Shown here in pieces: positions 21,684-33,586 of a stretch of 64,000 bases of DNA (its first letter is position 1; each line of letters begins with the position of its first letter). Both the position numbers and the translations under genes were made by a program. This DNA is from Agelas oroides. Lineage: Eukaryota; Porifera; Demospongiae; Agelasida; Agelasidae. Below the pieces are notes generated by a model that did not search any database, was not told where the DNA came from, and was given only the letters and a program-made list of their open reading frames with translations. The stretch is from contig OX422189.1 of NCBI GenBank assembly GCA_949130485.1, positions 9,517,992 to 9,581,991 of the forward strand. The letters are read 5' to 3'.

Positions 21684-24008
21684 ATTATACCCTGCCAGTA
21701 CCATGACCACAATACTGTAGAACGTTTTACTTACTACACACTGTGTACAGTAAACAGCGTATCAGTAAGCTGACATTATAACTGAACAATCACTGAACCA
21801 CATCTCCCTTTAAAAAATAGGTCTAGATGTAGAGTCTGCAAAGGAACTAATACTGCCACAACAAAATACACTGATCACTCAATGTCTCCATGATAAAAAG
21901 AACTCCCACTTGTGTTATTTGTACCTTGTATTTGACCAGTGTCCCAGTTGTTGTATGCCTGAAGAAGGTCCGGACCAGACCGAAACGTAGCAAGAAAAGT
22001 TTGATCAATGTAATAGCGAAGTACTGTTCCGGAATCCGCGACCTTTCCACGATTTATAGTACCTTACCAGTGTTTGCTGATGATGGGCTCTAATTAGAGA
22101 AAATGAGGGCGGGGCTGGAATTGCTGGAATGTAATCCGAACTTGAAGGACGTTGTACACCAGGTCGGCTGTTTGCAACAAAGTAGAGTAAGTTTTGGGGT
22201 ATAAGTTGGTTAGATAGATTTGGGAAAGCCGTTAATTCCTACAAATTATGTTCTGTGGACTGAGAAGGAACTGTGATTCCTACTTCCACAGTGCACAATG
22301 AAAAGGGAGGCAACATGGTGTTACAAGACACTATAAACACATTGCCATTGTCCACCCTAACCTAACCCTAGTCTTGTGCTCAGACTACTTTTCACTGAGT
22401 GGGAAAATCGTCTAGTAAACTGCGTATACCATTTTGGTTCAATTACTGTGTCGTCAGAGAGCAGGATGTCCCCCTGTGCATATTGCCCCATCGGACATAC
22501 CACACTAACACATTGCCATTGTTCACCCTATTAACCTAGTCTCGTGCTCAGACTACTTTTCACTGAGCGGGAATATAGTCTAGTCTGGTAAACTGTGTAT
22601 ACCCTTTTTGGTTCCAAATTACTGTGACGTCACGTGAAATGGATTATGAATTATTAAATTACTGTGACGTCAGAGGGCAGGATGTCCCCCCGGACATTGC
22701 ACCCTAGTGCACAATGCCCCCCAGTGCAGAATGTCTCCCTGCCTACGTTATGCATGCAAACAGTCAACTGGATTATGAATCTAAAAATGCTCTAGCAAAC
22801 AGCGAACTCTGAGACAGCCTACTTGTGCTCCTTTCAAAAGATAGAATAACCTAGTCCACGCGGTAGCTAGGGCCGCCTGATCAACGTTCATTTCGCTAGA
22901 GGATCATTGGCACGTACGTAGTGTGGAATGTAATCTTCAATGACGTCAAGCGGAAAAGAGTAATGCACCAGCATTCCGGTACAGTTTAATGAAAATGGAA
23001 TAGGCAGTTTCCAGACCCATTTTTCCGGCAGGCATGAAAAATGGGGTCTGGGAACAACAAGACTATCCTTACCCTAACCCTAACCATTGTTCCTAAACAA
23101 TGTAGCCATTGTTCTCAAATTAGTAGCAGCGATTCTGGATACTCAAAATTTCTGTCAGAAACTTCTGTCAAAAACTGCAGGCACTATCCATTATCAAAAT
23201 TCAAACATCTATACACCAGAAAGCTCTCAGTGAGCTCATTTGATCAACTTTGCTGATACGGAAGTTACAATTAAATTCTAATTGAAGGAGAATTAAAAAC
23301 TGGTACTAGACCTGATTAGTTTCAGACTAGTGTGTTGGTCACTCGTAGCTCGTTTTTAATTTTCCATATTAAATGAAAATGTAAGTACTAAAGCCAATTA
23401 CGTTCAGACTACCCACGATTTTTTGCAAAGAGCAGGCGTTGGGACATTGTTTGATGTGCATTGGTCACTATATTAAGAGACAACACCAAGTATGAACCAT
23501 GAGAGGGCGTACCCTCTTACGTATGAATGATTTTCAGGGTCTGCCCTAGGCGTATTGGCACCCTAGAATGTCTATGTATTGTATTACAAAGATCATTAAG
23601 TTTCTGTAATTCTCCATAAACTAGTGTGTGTTGTAGGAAAGTAAAGTTTTGTCTCAGGCTAGACAAATAGTGATGTCATCCGCAGTTAATAAATGGAACA
23701 GCCCAATAATCCCACCGAGGTGTATGGCCGGAAGTTACGGGGATTTTTATAAAGTGTTCTCTAAAATTACTAACCAGTTTATATGGTGACCTCAGCTACC
23801 TGCTAACTAATGTTTCTTTAACCTGAATTCCAGTGAACTATGATACGTGTGCATACCTTACACAAAGATATTTGTGTTGTGTTAGCGGTCAAGACGTCTC
23901 CAAACAAAATACCACAATGATTGGAGTTTGTATCATCATATGCCTACTCATCTCTAATTGCATTATTATATCTGACTTCATTGTGCTACCATCACTATAC
24001 AGCAAACT
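21684..24008 (+). promoter_or_regulatory. spacer upstream of Kelch-kinase copy 3
   Basis: No gene was found. The spacer is homologous to 9405-11247, with extra blocks at about 21893-22070 and 23205-23620. TGACGTCA sites lie at 22625-22632, 22665-22672 and 22941-22948. A frame at 23041-23256 is shared only with the near-identical spacer before copy 4 and is not supported as a gene. Confidence 0.4.
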
Positions 24009-27000
24009 ATGGCTGCTCGGCGCACCAGCTATGAGCCACTGCCCAGATCTATCCATGCTGCTGTTGCTGTGGACAATAAGCTGCACATGTGGGGTGGTTG
24101 GGCTGGGTCAAAGGAGAAGTCACGGGAGATAGTAAAACATGTGGAGGTGTTTGACATCTCCAAGGAGCTATGGGAGCAGAAACCAACCCATGGCACCCCA
24201 CCACCTGGACTGTGGGACACTGCATACACAGTGGTGGGGTCGTATCTGTTTGTGTTTGGGGGGTCTGATGGTGTGTCCTGTCACAACACCCTCTTCAAGC
24301 TTGACCTACGCACCTTTCAGTGGGAGCAGGTGCAAGTATCAAACCCCTCTAGTGGCCCACAGAGGAAGACAGGCTGCGGGATGGTTTCCTATGGTGATAA
24401 CCAACTGGTGGTCTTTGCTGGGTCCATGGGTGTTGCTGAGTACACAGACAAACTGCATGTCTTTGACTTAGACAAAGGTGAGTACAGTCTGTGTACCAAA
24501 CCATAAGCCAAGCAATATTACATGGTTCATGTGGTGCAGTAAGGAAGTTATGTCTGGAGTGACTGTTGTACTCACTCAGATTCTGAGTGGGTACAACCAA
24601 GGGTGCATTGACCACAAACTCGACTCGATAAGCCCTTGGTATAACAGTCCCTCCAGACTTTGGTGATGGTAGACAAGAAGGGTGGCAGCAACATGCCACT
24701 CATGATAAACGTAAACAGATTTGATTGTACACAAAGTGTACCTTGTGTTGGTTGCTAGTCTCATTGAGCACACTCTGTTACGTTGTGTTGATTGATTTGC
24801 TTCATGTCATACTACTTGTTGTCCTTGATGAGAATGTTGAGTAGTCCATCTGAGCAAGTCACCAAGCTGCAGATGGTTGGATTGTGCACGCATGAACTAT
24901 GGCCTGGACATAAGGCTAGTGGCAGATTAAAGTGTTCCGGATCCCTCTTAGCTATATGTGAGGTTCATTGTCCAACTAATCAGTGCACAATAATGTGGTT
25001 GTTGGAGGAAATCTCAATCCACTGCTTGTGTGCCACAGGGCAACCTGCACATGTACTGACCTGCATTATTAACATCACACCATAACTTACAGTTATGTAT
25101 TTGTTGTATATTGTATATTTGAAACTTCAGTGGTGTATGTTCCTCGATCCCCACTGCTTCAGGAGAGTGGTCATCTCCAGCTGTGACTCTCTTCACTATA
25201 ATTACGTGTGGATCATTGTCCAACTAATCAGGTCACAATACTGTATTGTCATGCATGTTCCTCTCCACTGTTCCAGGAGAGTGGTCATCTCCAGCTGTGA
25301 CTGGGACAAAGCCGCCTCCTCTCTCCACCTCCGCCTTCACCAAAGTTGACAACAGGCGGGCTGTGGTGTATGGAGGCTACACAGATGGAGGAACATCTCG
25401 TTATGCCTATGTACTTGAGCTGGATAAGTGGGTGCGTGCAATATAGAATTGTGTAACATGTAATTATGTGGCAATATGTTTATGACTAGCTTTGATTTGA
25501 AAGGAACCATGATACTTGTAGTTGTTGACATGTAACTAGGCTGTGTTGTCATGAACCTTCACGTTCAACAATGTAGCTCTTTCATGTTAAAACCACTCTA
25601 AGTATGTGAGTCAATTTTGAATACCACTAGTGTACGGTGGGAGGACAGCTGGTTGTCAGTCAGTTATGTACATGAGCTGGATAAGTGTGTGAGTGTAACG
25701 TGTTGTGGACTAGTTTTGAAGTAGGCCATTGGAAGAAAGCCACAATATTTGATTATTGACATGATGTAACTAGGTTATGTTGTCATGACAGTACTTTCAA
25801 CTTGTAACCTAATTAATGTTGGAAATTGGATACTGCAGCATGTTTTATCACTCTAACAATGTACACTGCTTAGTCTTTCAATGATGACAGTTACCACCAC
25901 CATATTTGGTATTATCATCAGTCACATTGAGCTGCAGTGCACTGTGTACATGACTGTGGGTCTTGACTTCCTCAGCACTGGACCAAACTGGACACCACTG
26001 GAGGTCCCAGGCCACATACAAGGTACAGCCATGCTGCATCTTGTATTGGTGGTCCCCTCACTGGGCAGGAGCATCCACTGCTGCTGGTGGGAGGTGGATA
26101 CGGTGGTGGTGTCCTCAAAGACATGTGGGTGTTGGATGTTGACAGAGGAGTGTGGAGTGAGGTTAGTGAGTTGATTTCTCTGGTGTATGATGAGTTGTAT
26201 CAAGAGTGCATGTTATATGTATGTGCTGTTGCTTACATACATGTGGCTGTGTGCCATGAATCTCTAGCTACAGTACCAGTGAATGTATACCAAATGTGCA
26301 CATATGGATTTATGCTAGGCACAGTTTGTATACCTGAACACTGTGTGTTCCAATGTACTTGCAATACTAGTGTACACACTAACACAAGTATGTTATGTAA
26401 CGGATGTTTCATCAGCTGCTATTGCCTCCTCCTGTACAGGTTACTCTTCCTCAAGAAATGGGACCACGATATCACCACACTGCTACTGTGTTTGGGTCTG
26501 GGCCAAACTTCAGGCTGGTGGTCATGTTTGGTGGGAGGAGGAGGATTGGGGGAGACCCAATAGCTGAGACAACCCTCCTCCATCTTGGTGAGTGTGCAGT
26601 TTGGAACATAACATGTTACACGAGGAGGAGCATTCACTTTGGTAAAGTGTCTACATCAGGGGTAGCAGTGGCAACTTGAAGGTGGTCAAGCCACTCGAGT
26701 AATAAGTATGGAAGCATTGTTTTAGCATTGATTTTGGCTATCAGGAGCACTTGCACTTTTTTATTTGCTGTTCAGCTAAGACAAGAGCAGTACAAGTATA
26801 GAAGAATGAATGTGAACTCAGTAATAAGTATGATAGAGAATTGTGTATGTAAGAGCTGATCACATTTCGCTTCAGTTAGCACTGTATTCAGCAGTCAGGA
26901 AATGTTCTCCTAGCATCTTAGTGTACTTTATTGCTCTTTAGTTATGAGACCAGAGCTATGAAACGAAAGTAGCTAACCCTCTCTAATGTAACTGATTCTA

Positions 27001-29138
27001 CACGTGATAGTCATAAACCTGAACCAGCCAGAATAAAACCACCACTGTATACATTCACCTACCCAGTTCCACAGCCCCCATCTGCAGGGAAGCTAACAAA
27101 ATCATGAGAGAGAAATATCAACTGGTTCCTAAATTGATTGTGTATTGTCTACGTAATGATTCATACTCTGCCACGGAGTCATAGTGCATGACTGAGTGGT
27201 AAGGGTATCCGACTGGCACTCAGAACCAACCCCAGTTGAACACCTAAACATTTTCTCTCTGAGAAGTAAAGTCCATTGCATATGGCACTATCAAAACAAT
27301 GTTCTCTTACGATGTTTCCATTCAGTATTCCAGCTGTCATAAATTGTTACCACCTAGCTGCGTTAGGTTTTGGCTTGATGATGAATATTGGTAGCCTATA
27401 CAGTTCAGAAGCCTGTCTGTGTATTTCCATTTCAAGAGTGAGAATCAGTTGGAATTCAGCTGAGGCCTCTTAGCAATGCTGCTTATGTAGCTTGTCTTCT
27501 GCTCCTCCGCCAGGGGCTCAAGTGGCTCAGTGGTAAGCGCATTGACTAGTATTCAGAAGGTCTTGGGTTCGAATCCCAGCTGAATCCTGGAATTTTTCAC
27601 ACGGATTTATTTCTCGCTCTCTCAGCAAAAACATCATGATAATCTCTTTTTCTACTTTGATGTACCATATGAATTACCAGCGCCAACAACAGATCTCTCA
27701 CAACTCTCCTTCCTCCACACTTTCACACTTCTTTCCTCCATCTCAGAATGCCATGGGGGCAGGTGACGAGGGTGGTGACAAAGGAGAGGCTGAGGGAGCA
27801 GATGGAGAAGCTGCAGCTGCATTCATCACGGGCACTCTCCAGGCCTAAGGGGAAGACAGGCATGTTGGAACAACAGCTGGCCATGGCTGAGGAGAGGGTG
27901 GAGAGACTGCTGACAGAGAAACAGGCAGCTGAAACAAATGCAGAGAGAAGGGTGAGTAGTACAGAAGGCTGGAAGAGGATGGAGGGAGAGAAACAGATCA
28001 GAACTGACAGAAGAGCTCTTAAACCTGTTCTCACTACCTAATCTTCCTCACATTCATTCTACAGATTGCTGACCTACAGAGGAGAGCAGAAGAGGCAGAG
28101 AGGAGAGCCAGAGATGCAGAGAATACCACTACCAACCTCATAAGGCAGACCACTGATGCTAACCAGAGAATGAGGGAGGCAGAGGCTAGGGCTCGGGAAT
28201 CCACACAAGCTGTCGCACAAGCCAACCAAAGAGCCACACAAGCTGAGACCGGAGCACGTTTCTTTCAACAGCAGATTGAAGAAATGGCAGTGAGGGTGAG
28301 ACAAGCAGAGCAGAGAGCAAGAGAGGCACAGGAGAGAGTGCGGACAACTGAGCAGAGAGCCCAGAGACTGGAGACGAGAGGTCATGATCAGTTCTGGGTA
28401 GTGAACAGAGAAGAGATCCAGCTCACTGACCAGGAGCTGGGCAGAGGTGGGTGGGCTGTAGTGAGAGTGGCCAAGTTCCGAGGTCTCCGAGTGGCAGCCA
28501 AGTGTCTGCACACCCTCATTGTCTCTGACTACAACCGACAGCTGTTTGTGAGGGAGATGAGTATCGCTGCCAGAGTGCGCCACCCCAACCTGGTGCAGTT
28601 CATTGGGGCCATGATAGAGGGAGAACCCATCATCCTGACAGAGCTGATGTCCACAAGCCTGAGGCCCGTCTTAGAGCGTAGGCCATTCAACCCTGCTCAG
28701 ATCACCTCCATCAGCCTGGATGTGGCCAGAGCCCTCAACTACCTCCACCTGATGCACCCTGACCCCATCATCCATCGAGACATCAGCAGTGCTAACGTCC
28801 TGCTGGAGCCTGCGCCCAGCAACAGCTGGAGGGCCAAAGTCTCCGACTACGGCTCAGCCAACTTCCTCCAGCAGCTGAGAACAGCTGGTCCTGGCAACCC
28901 GACATATGCTGCCCCAGAAGCCGACATTCCCTCTCAGCAGTCACCAAAAATGGATGTCTACAGCTATGGTGTTCTCCTGCTGGAGACGTGCAGTCGAAGG
29001 TTTCCCAATCCTGAAGAGTGTGAAGCCCTTCTCCAGCGAGTGCAGCAGCCAACCATGGTGGCACTGATCCGACAATGCATGGAACGAGAACCTACGAGAA
29101 GGCCGACAATGAGTGACATCATTGGACAGTTGGAGTGA
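24009..29138 (+). pseudogene. Kelch - coiled-coil - kinase, copy 3 (frame broken in exon 5)
   Basis: Exons match copy 2: 24009-24477, 25277-25431, 25976-26161, 26440-26587, 27747-27951 and 28065-29138. Exons 1-4 and 6 are open and in phase. Exon 5 is 205 nt, not a length that keeps phase: 7 bp are missing shortly after its acceptor, so splicing as usual puts a TGA after about six codons. The Kelch half (about 320 residues) could still be made alone. A separate product could start at the ATG at 27748, in the correct frame for coil and kinase. The kinase domain itself is complete (HRDISSANVLL, DYG, AAPEA). The heptad array is short (2-3 units). It is either a recent pseudogene or a split gene. 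Confidence 0.75.
27513..27587 (+). repeat. tRNA-derived element (SINE head or tRNA pseudogene), unit 3
   Basis: It has the same fold as in unit 2, with a canonical B box (GGTTCGAATCC) but a weakened anticodon stem (ATTGA/TCAGA) and a changed acceptor end (GGGCTCA). Loss of pairing shows it is decaying. Confidence 0.45.
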
Positions 29139-30300
29139 TGTGCACTATATCACAATCGTTTACGTAGAACCAAAAGGCAATGCCACTGTTTCCACTTGTA
29201 TCAGCCTGATACTGTTTGTTTAGTAGTTGGTAATATTATGTGCAAATATATAATTATTGTGACTGTGCGTTCTAAGTTTGTACTGCATGTGTCCTAATTT
29301 GTTCTGAGTTTGCGCCATGTTCTTGCTACCCTGGACTGACTTGCTGACAACACTTTGTGCAACCGGAACTGGTTTGTGGGTGAACAGGAAGTCGTTTTTT
29401 ATACAGGGTCTATTCCAACATTGCAACAATTCCATTCCAAAGAAAGTGGGGAGAGGCAAGAATGTCCTTTAATTGCTTGGGCATTGTAAAGTACCAGGTT
29501 GGCCACATGCTTTGTATGTCGTGTGCATGTGCCTGATCAAAAAACAGCAGATTGAGTTGAGCACAGTGTAGAGAATGGTTATGAAAATTTTAATAGGGAC
29601 CAAATCTTGTGATAAAATGTTAAAGTCTGCATGGTGTCATGCATCAGCCAGAAGGCAGATCTAGCAGACAGGAACATGCAGCAACTGTGACACCTATGAG
29701 TATGATATCTATGCATGGAGTGGAGTCTCTTGGCAGTGGAAGACTTGCGCAAACTTGTCCAGTTTCCAAATCTCAATGTAATTCATCATGGTGTGATTTC
29801 CTCCACTGCAGGAGGTAGTTACCACAAAGACCCATGGAACACTCAACATTCAAACGAAACTGCAATTTGTGATAGTAGAAAAGAACCAATTTTTGGGGGC
29901 AGACTACCGAAGCCATCATGCAAATAACTGTCTCTTCTAAGAGCCAACACTCCTTTAAAAACATTTCAGCCTTTGTACTTGTCCACTCAAATTAGAGAAG
30001 GGGAAACTCTCCAAAATTTCTGCTGTCCTGCTAGAGAACTGCTGGAACAGTTGGACAAAGTAGCAGGCCAGCATAGGGAACCACGTAACAGCATGGTGTT
30101 CAAACAGTTTGAGATTAGAAGCAAGTACAACATTTGAAGGTATCAAGGGCACATCGAGCCACCAAATGACAAGTAATTGTATATTGACCACAACATTTTT
30201 GATACCAGATATTTTGGTGAATGATGAGTTACTCCTGGTTATGGTCCTCTTCCCTTTATTTATGTGTTCAACATCAACTAAATACATGATTGTACATTTC
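29139..30300. other. 3' flank of copy 3
   Basis: The sequence resembles the flank of copy 4 more than those of copies 1 and 2. It contains no kinase relic that I can read with confidence. A long minus-strand frame (29955-30632) overlaps the linker exon relic and has no recognisable motif, so I leave it unannotated. Confidence 0.35.
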
Positions 30301-30754
30301 ACATCTCCACACTGATCCAGCAGTCCCCCCTGACCTGTACTCTGCTTCCACTGATGTGCCACAGTCTCAGCCAGTAAGTAGTTTTCTACCTTCAAGATCC
30401 AGCAATTATCAGCTGACAGTCCCAATATTTTTTGTTGATTTGTGTCCAATGCGTCTGAAAATCCTTGTAAACGGACTTGTAAGGTGCCCCGCTCATGGGC
30501 GCTCTTTTGTGACACTACGGTAGATGTAAGTTTTGACTTCAGGGTGCTAGAATGGGGAAGGAGGCTACAGCAGCCCCCATCCAACTCCAAATCTCCTATT
30601 AAAGCAATATGACTGTGGATGAGAGACATCAACTCGTGTTACTGCACCCCTCCCCCTCCCCCTCCCCCCATCACAGCAAACAAAAACAGTGTGTAAAGAG
30701 TTAATAAACAAATTGTGTCTGTAATGTGTTCTGATATTGTATGAACTGTTATAG

Positions 30755-30927
30755 GTATCCGGAATGAGAAGCCAACTCTACATGACCTCATGGAGAAGGT
30801 CGCAGCAGAGATTCCAGCTAAATGGGAGGAGGTGGGCTATGCCCTTGGAATTACAAGACCATCCATGCAGCGTAACCCAATGACAGCGTATCTGGAGATG
30901 TTTACCCACTGGCAAAATAAAGAATGA
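30755..30927 (+). pseudogene. death-domain exon, unit 3 (short form, open)
   Basis: After the acceptor TTATAG an uninterrupted frame of 57 codons encodes IRNEKPTLHDLMEKVAAEIP, WEEVGYALGI, TRPSMQRNPMTAYLEMF and THWQNKE, then TGA. It lacks the helix-4 stretch (KYEITPLLI) and helices 5-6 of the full domain at 53613-53902, so it is probably a remnant, though still spliceable from an upstream exon in the right phase. Confidence 0.5.
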
Positions 30928-32780
30928 AACTGAGCAGCAGTATTTACCCACTGGCTACAGAACGAAACTGAGCAGCAGTGCACATGCAGTGTTTACCCAC
31001 TGGCTACAGAAGGAAAACTGAGCAGCAGTGCACATGCAGTGTTTACCCACTGGCTACAGAACGGAAACTGAGCAGCAGTGCACATGCAGTGTTTACCCAC
31101 TGGCTACAGAACGGAAACTGAGCAGCAGTGCACATGCAGTGTTTACCCACTGGCTACAGAAGGAAAACTGAGCAGCAGTGCACATGCAGTGTTTACCCAC
31201 TGGCTACAGAACGGAAACTGAGCAGCAGTGCACATGCAGTGTTTACCCACTGGCTACAGAAGGAAAACTGAGCAGCAGTGCACATGCAGTGTTTACCCAC
31301 TGGCTACAGAACGGAAACTGAGCAGCAGTGCACATGCAGTGTTTACCCACTGGCTACAGAAGGAAAACTGAGCAGCAGTGCACATGCAGTATTTACCCAC
31401 TGGCTACAGAACGGAAACTGAGCAGCAGTGCACATGCAGTGTTTACCCACTGGCTACAGAAGGAAAACTGAGCAGCAGTGCACATGCAGTGTTTACCCAC
31501 TGGCTACAGAACGGAAACTGAGCAGCAGTGCACATGCAGTGTTTACCCACTGGCTACAGAACGGAAACTGAGCAGCAGTGCACATGCAGTGTTTACCCAC
31601 TGGCTACAGAAGGAAAACTGAGCAGCAGTGCACATGCAGTGTTTACCCACTGGCTACAGAACGGAAACTGAGCAGCAGTGCACATGCAGTGTTTACCCAC
31701 TGGCTACAGAAGGAAAACTGAGCAGCAGTGCACATGCAGTGTTTACCCACTGGCTACAGAAGGAAAACTGAGCAGCAGTGCACATGCAGTGTTTACCCAC
31801 TGGCTACAGAAGGAAAACTGAGCAGCAGTGCACATGCAGTGTTTACCCACTGGCTACACAACGAAACTGAGCAGCAGTGCACATGCAGTGTTTACCCACT
31901 GGCTACAGAACGGAAACTGAGCAGCAGTGCACATGCAGTGTTTACCCACTGGCTACAGAAGGAAAACTGAGCAGCAGTGCACATGCAGTGTTTACCCACT
32001 GGCTACAGAAGGAAAACTGAGCAGCAGTGCACATGCAGTGTTTACCCACTGGCTACAGAAGGAAAACTGAGCAGCAGTGCACATGCAGTGTTTACCCACT
32101 GGCTACACAACGAAACTGAGCAGCAGTGCACATGCAGTGTTTACCCACTGGCTACAGAACGGAAACTGAGCAGCAGTGCACATGCAGTGTTTACCCACTG
32201 GCTACAGAAGGAAAACTGAGCAGCAGTGCACATGCAGTGTTTACCCACTGGCTACAGAAGGAAAACTGAGCAGCAGTGCACATGCAGTGTTTACCCACTG
32301 GCTACAGAAGGAAAACTGAGCAGCAGTGCACATACAGTGTTTACCCACTGGCTACAGAACGGAAACTGAGCAGCAGTGCACATGCAGTGTTTACCCACTG
32401 GCTACAGAACGGAAACTGAGCAGCAGTGCACATGCAGTGTTTACCCACTGGCTACACAACGAAACTGAGCAGCAGTGCACATGCAGTGTTTACCCACTGG
32501 CTACAGAAGGAAAACTGAGCAGCAGTGCACATGCAGTGTTTACCCACTGGCTACAGAACGGAAACTGAGCAGCAGTGCACATGCAGTGTTTACCCACTGG
32601 CTACAGAACGGAAACTGAGCAGCAGTGCACATGCAGTGTTTACCCACTGGCAAAATAAAGAACGAAACTGAGCAGCAGTGCACATGCAGTGTTTACCCAC
32701 TGGCAAAATAAAGAACGAAACTGAGCAGCAGTGCACATGCAGTGTTTACCCACTGGCTACAGAATGAAACTGAGCAGCAG
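30928..32780 (+). repeat. 50-bp minisatellite, about 36 copies, unit 3
   Basis: The tandem 50-bp unit (for example ACTGAGCAGCAGTGCACATG followed by CAGTGTTTACCCACTGGCTA) is very homogeneous, with two alternating variants (GAACGG and GAAGGA). The unit derives from the end of the death-domain exon and its downstream flank (TTTACCCACTGGC...). Since 50 is not a multiple of three, all frames meet TGA. Units 1 and 2 have only one or two copies at this spot. Confidence 0.85.
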
Positions 32781-33340
32781 TGCACATGCAGTGCAGTGTT
32801 GAGAGCACTTGCCAGTAAACAAGTGGAAGATAGACTGCTAGCTGCAAAAAAATTAGACGATAATTAACTTTTACAACAATGTGATTGTTCTGTTCAGAAG
32901 AATAGCACATGATTGTTGCACCAGTACCATGATATGTACTGTACACAACCCTGCAATGAATAGCACACATATGAACACACACACACAAATGCAGTGGACC
33001 TACTATAGATCAAAATTGCAATCATCTAGTGCTGTTGTGTTTGTTAATGTCCTGAGGGGGGTCCTGGTGGAGATGTGCACAGCTCGCTTCCCTGAGGTGG
33101 CTGATCGTGAGTGTACTTATTTTAGCGATAATGACTCTGATCACTAAAATCGCTAAATTTAGTACGCGCAATAATTAAAAGTAACATTAAGGTATGTCAC
33201 CATACCATCCTCTCTTGCATGCATGTACCGTGTACCGTACCGAGGGTCTGGGAATGAGACTAACTGAAGATCTACTGGTAGACCACACATTTGCTGCCAA
33301 ACAATGACCTTGCTGGTTTGGGGGAGAGTGTAGTATTGTA

Positions 33341-33586
33341 TTGAGACCACTACGTGAACTGGGTACGAGGCTACAAAAATTTGGTGTATTGAAACCTCCT
33401 TACTCAGCTACTGCAAGAGACATACAAGCTCAGTCGGACTCATGGGAAAAGCTGTTGCAGTATAGCTATGGCTTATTAGCAGCAGTGATACCCTGGGGTA
33501 CATTCATACAAACAGTGCCTAAAATATGGGAATATCTCATAGTTTTGTTGTCCTCATCGTTCACTTGCACTAGCTCAGTATGTTGA
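33341..33586 (+). CDS. conserved hypothetical frame at unit end, unit 3
   Basis: The 81-codon counterpart of the frames at 9165 and 21327 has a two-codon in-frame insertion (QS near ARDIQAQSDSWEK). Preserved frame in three units is the only support; no family is recognised. Confidence 0.3.
   Translation: MRPLRELGTRLQKFGVLKPPYSATARDIQAQSDSWEKLLQYSYGLLAAVIPWGTFIQTVPKIWEYLIVLLSSSFTCTSSVC

Noticed and set aside
23041-23256. 71-codon frame in spacers before copies 3 and 4
   Set aside because: Conserved only because those spacers are nearly identical; disrupted in the spacer before copy 2.
29955-30632. 225-codon minus-strand frame in unit 3
   Set aside because: It spans the conserved linker exon relic and intron of the plus strand, shows no domain and is not open in the other units.
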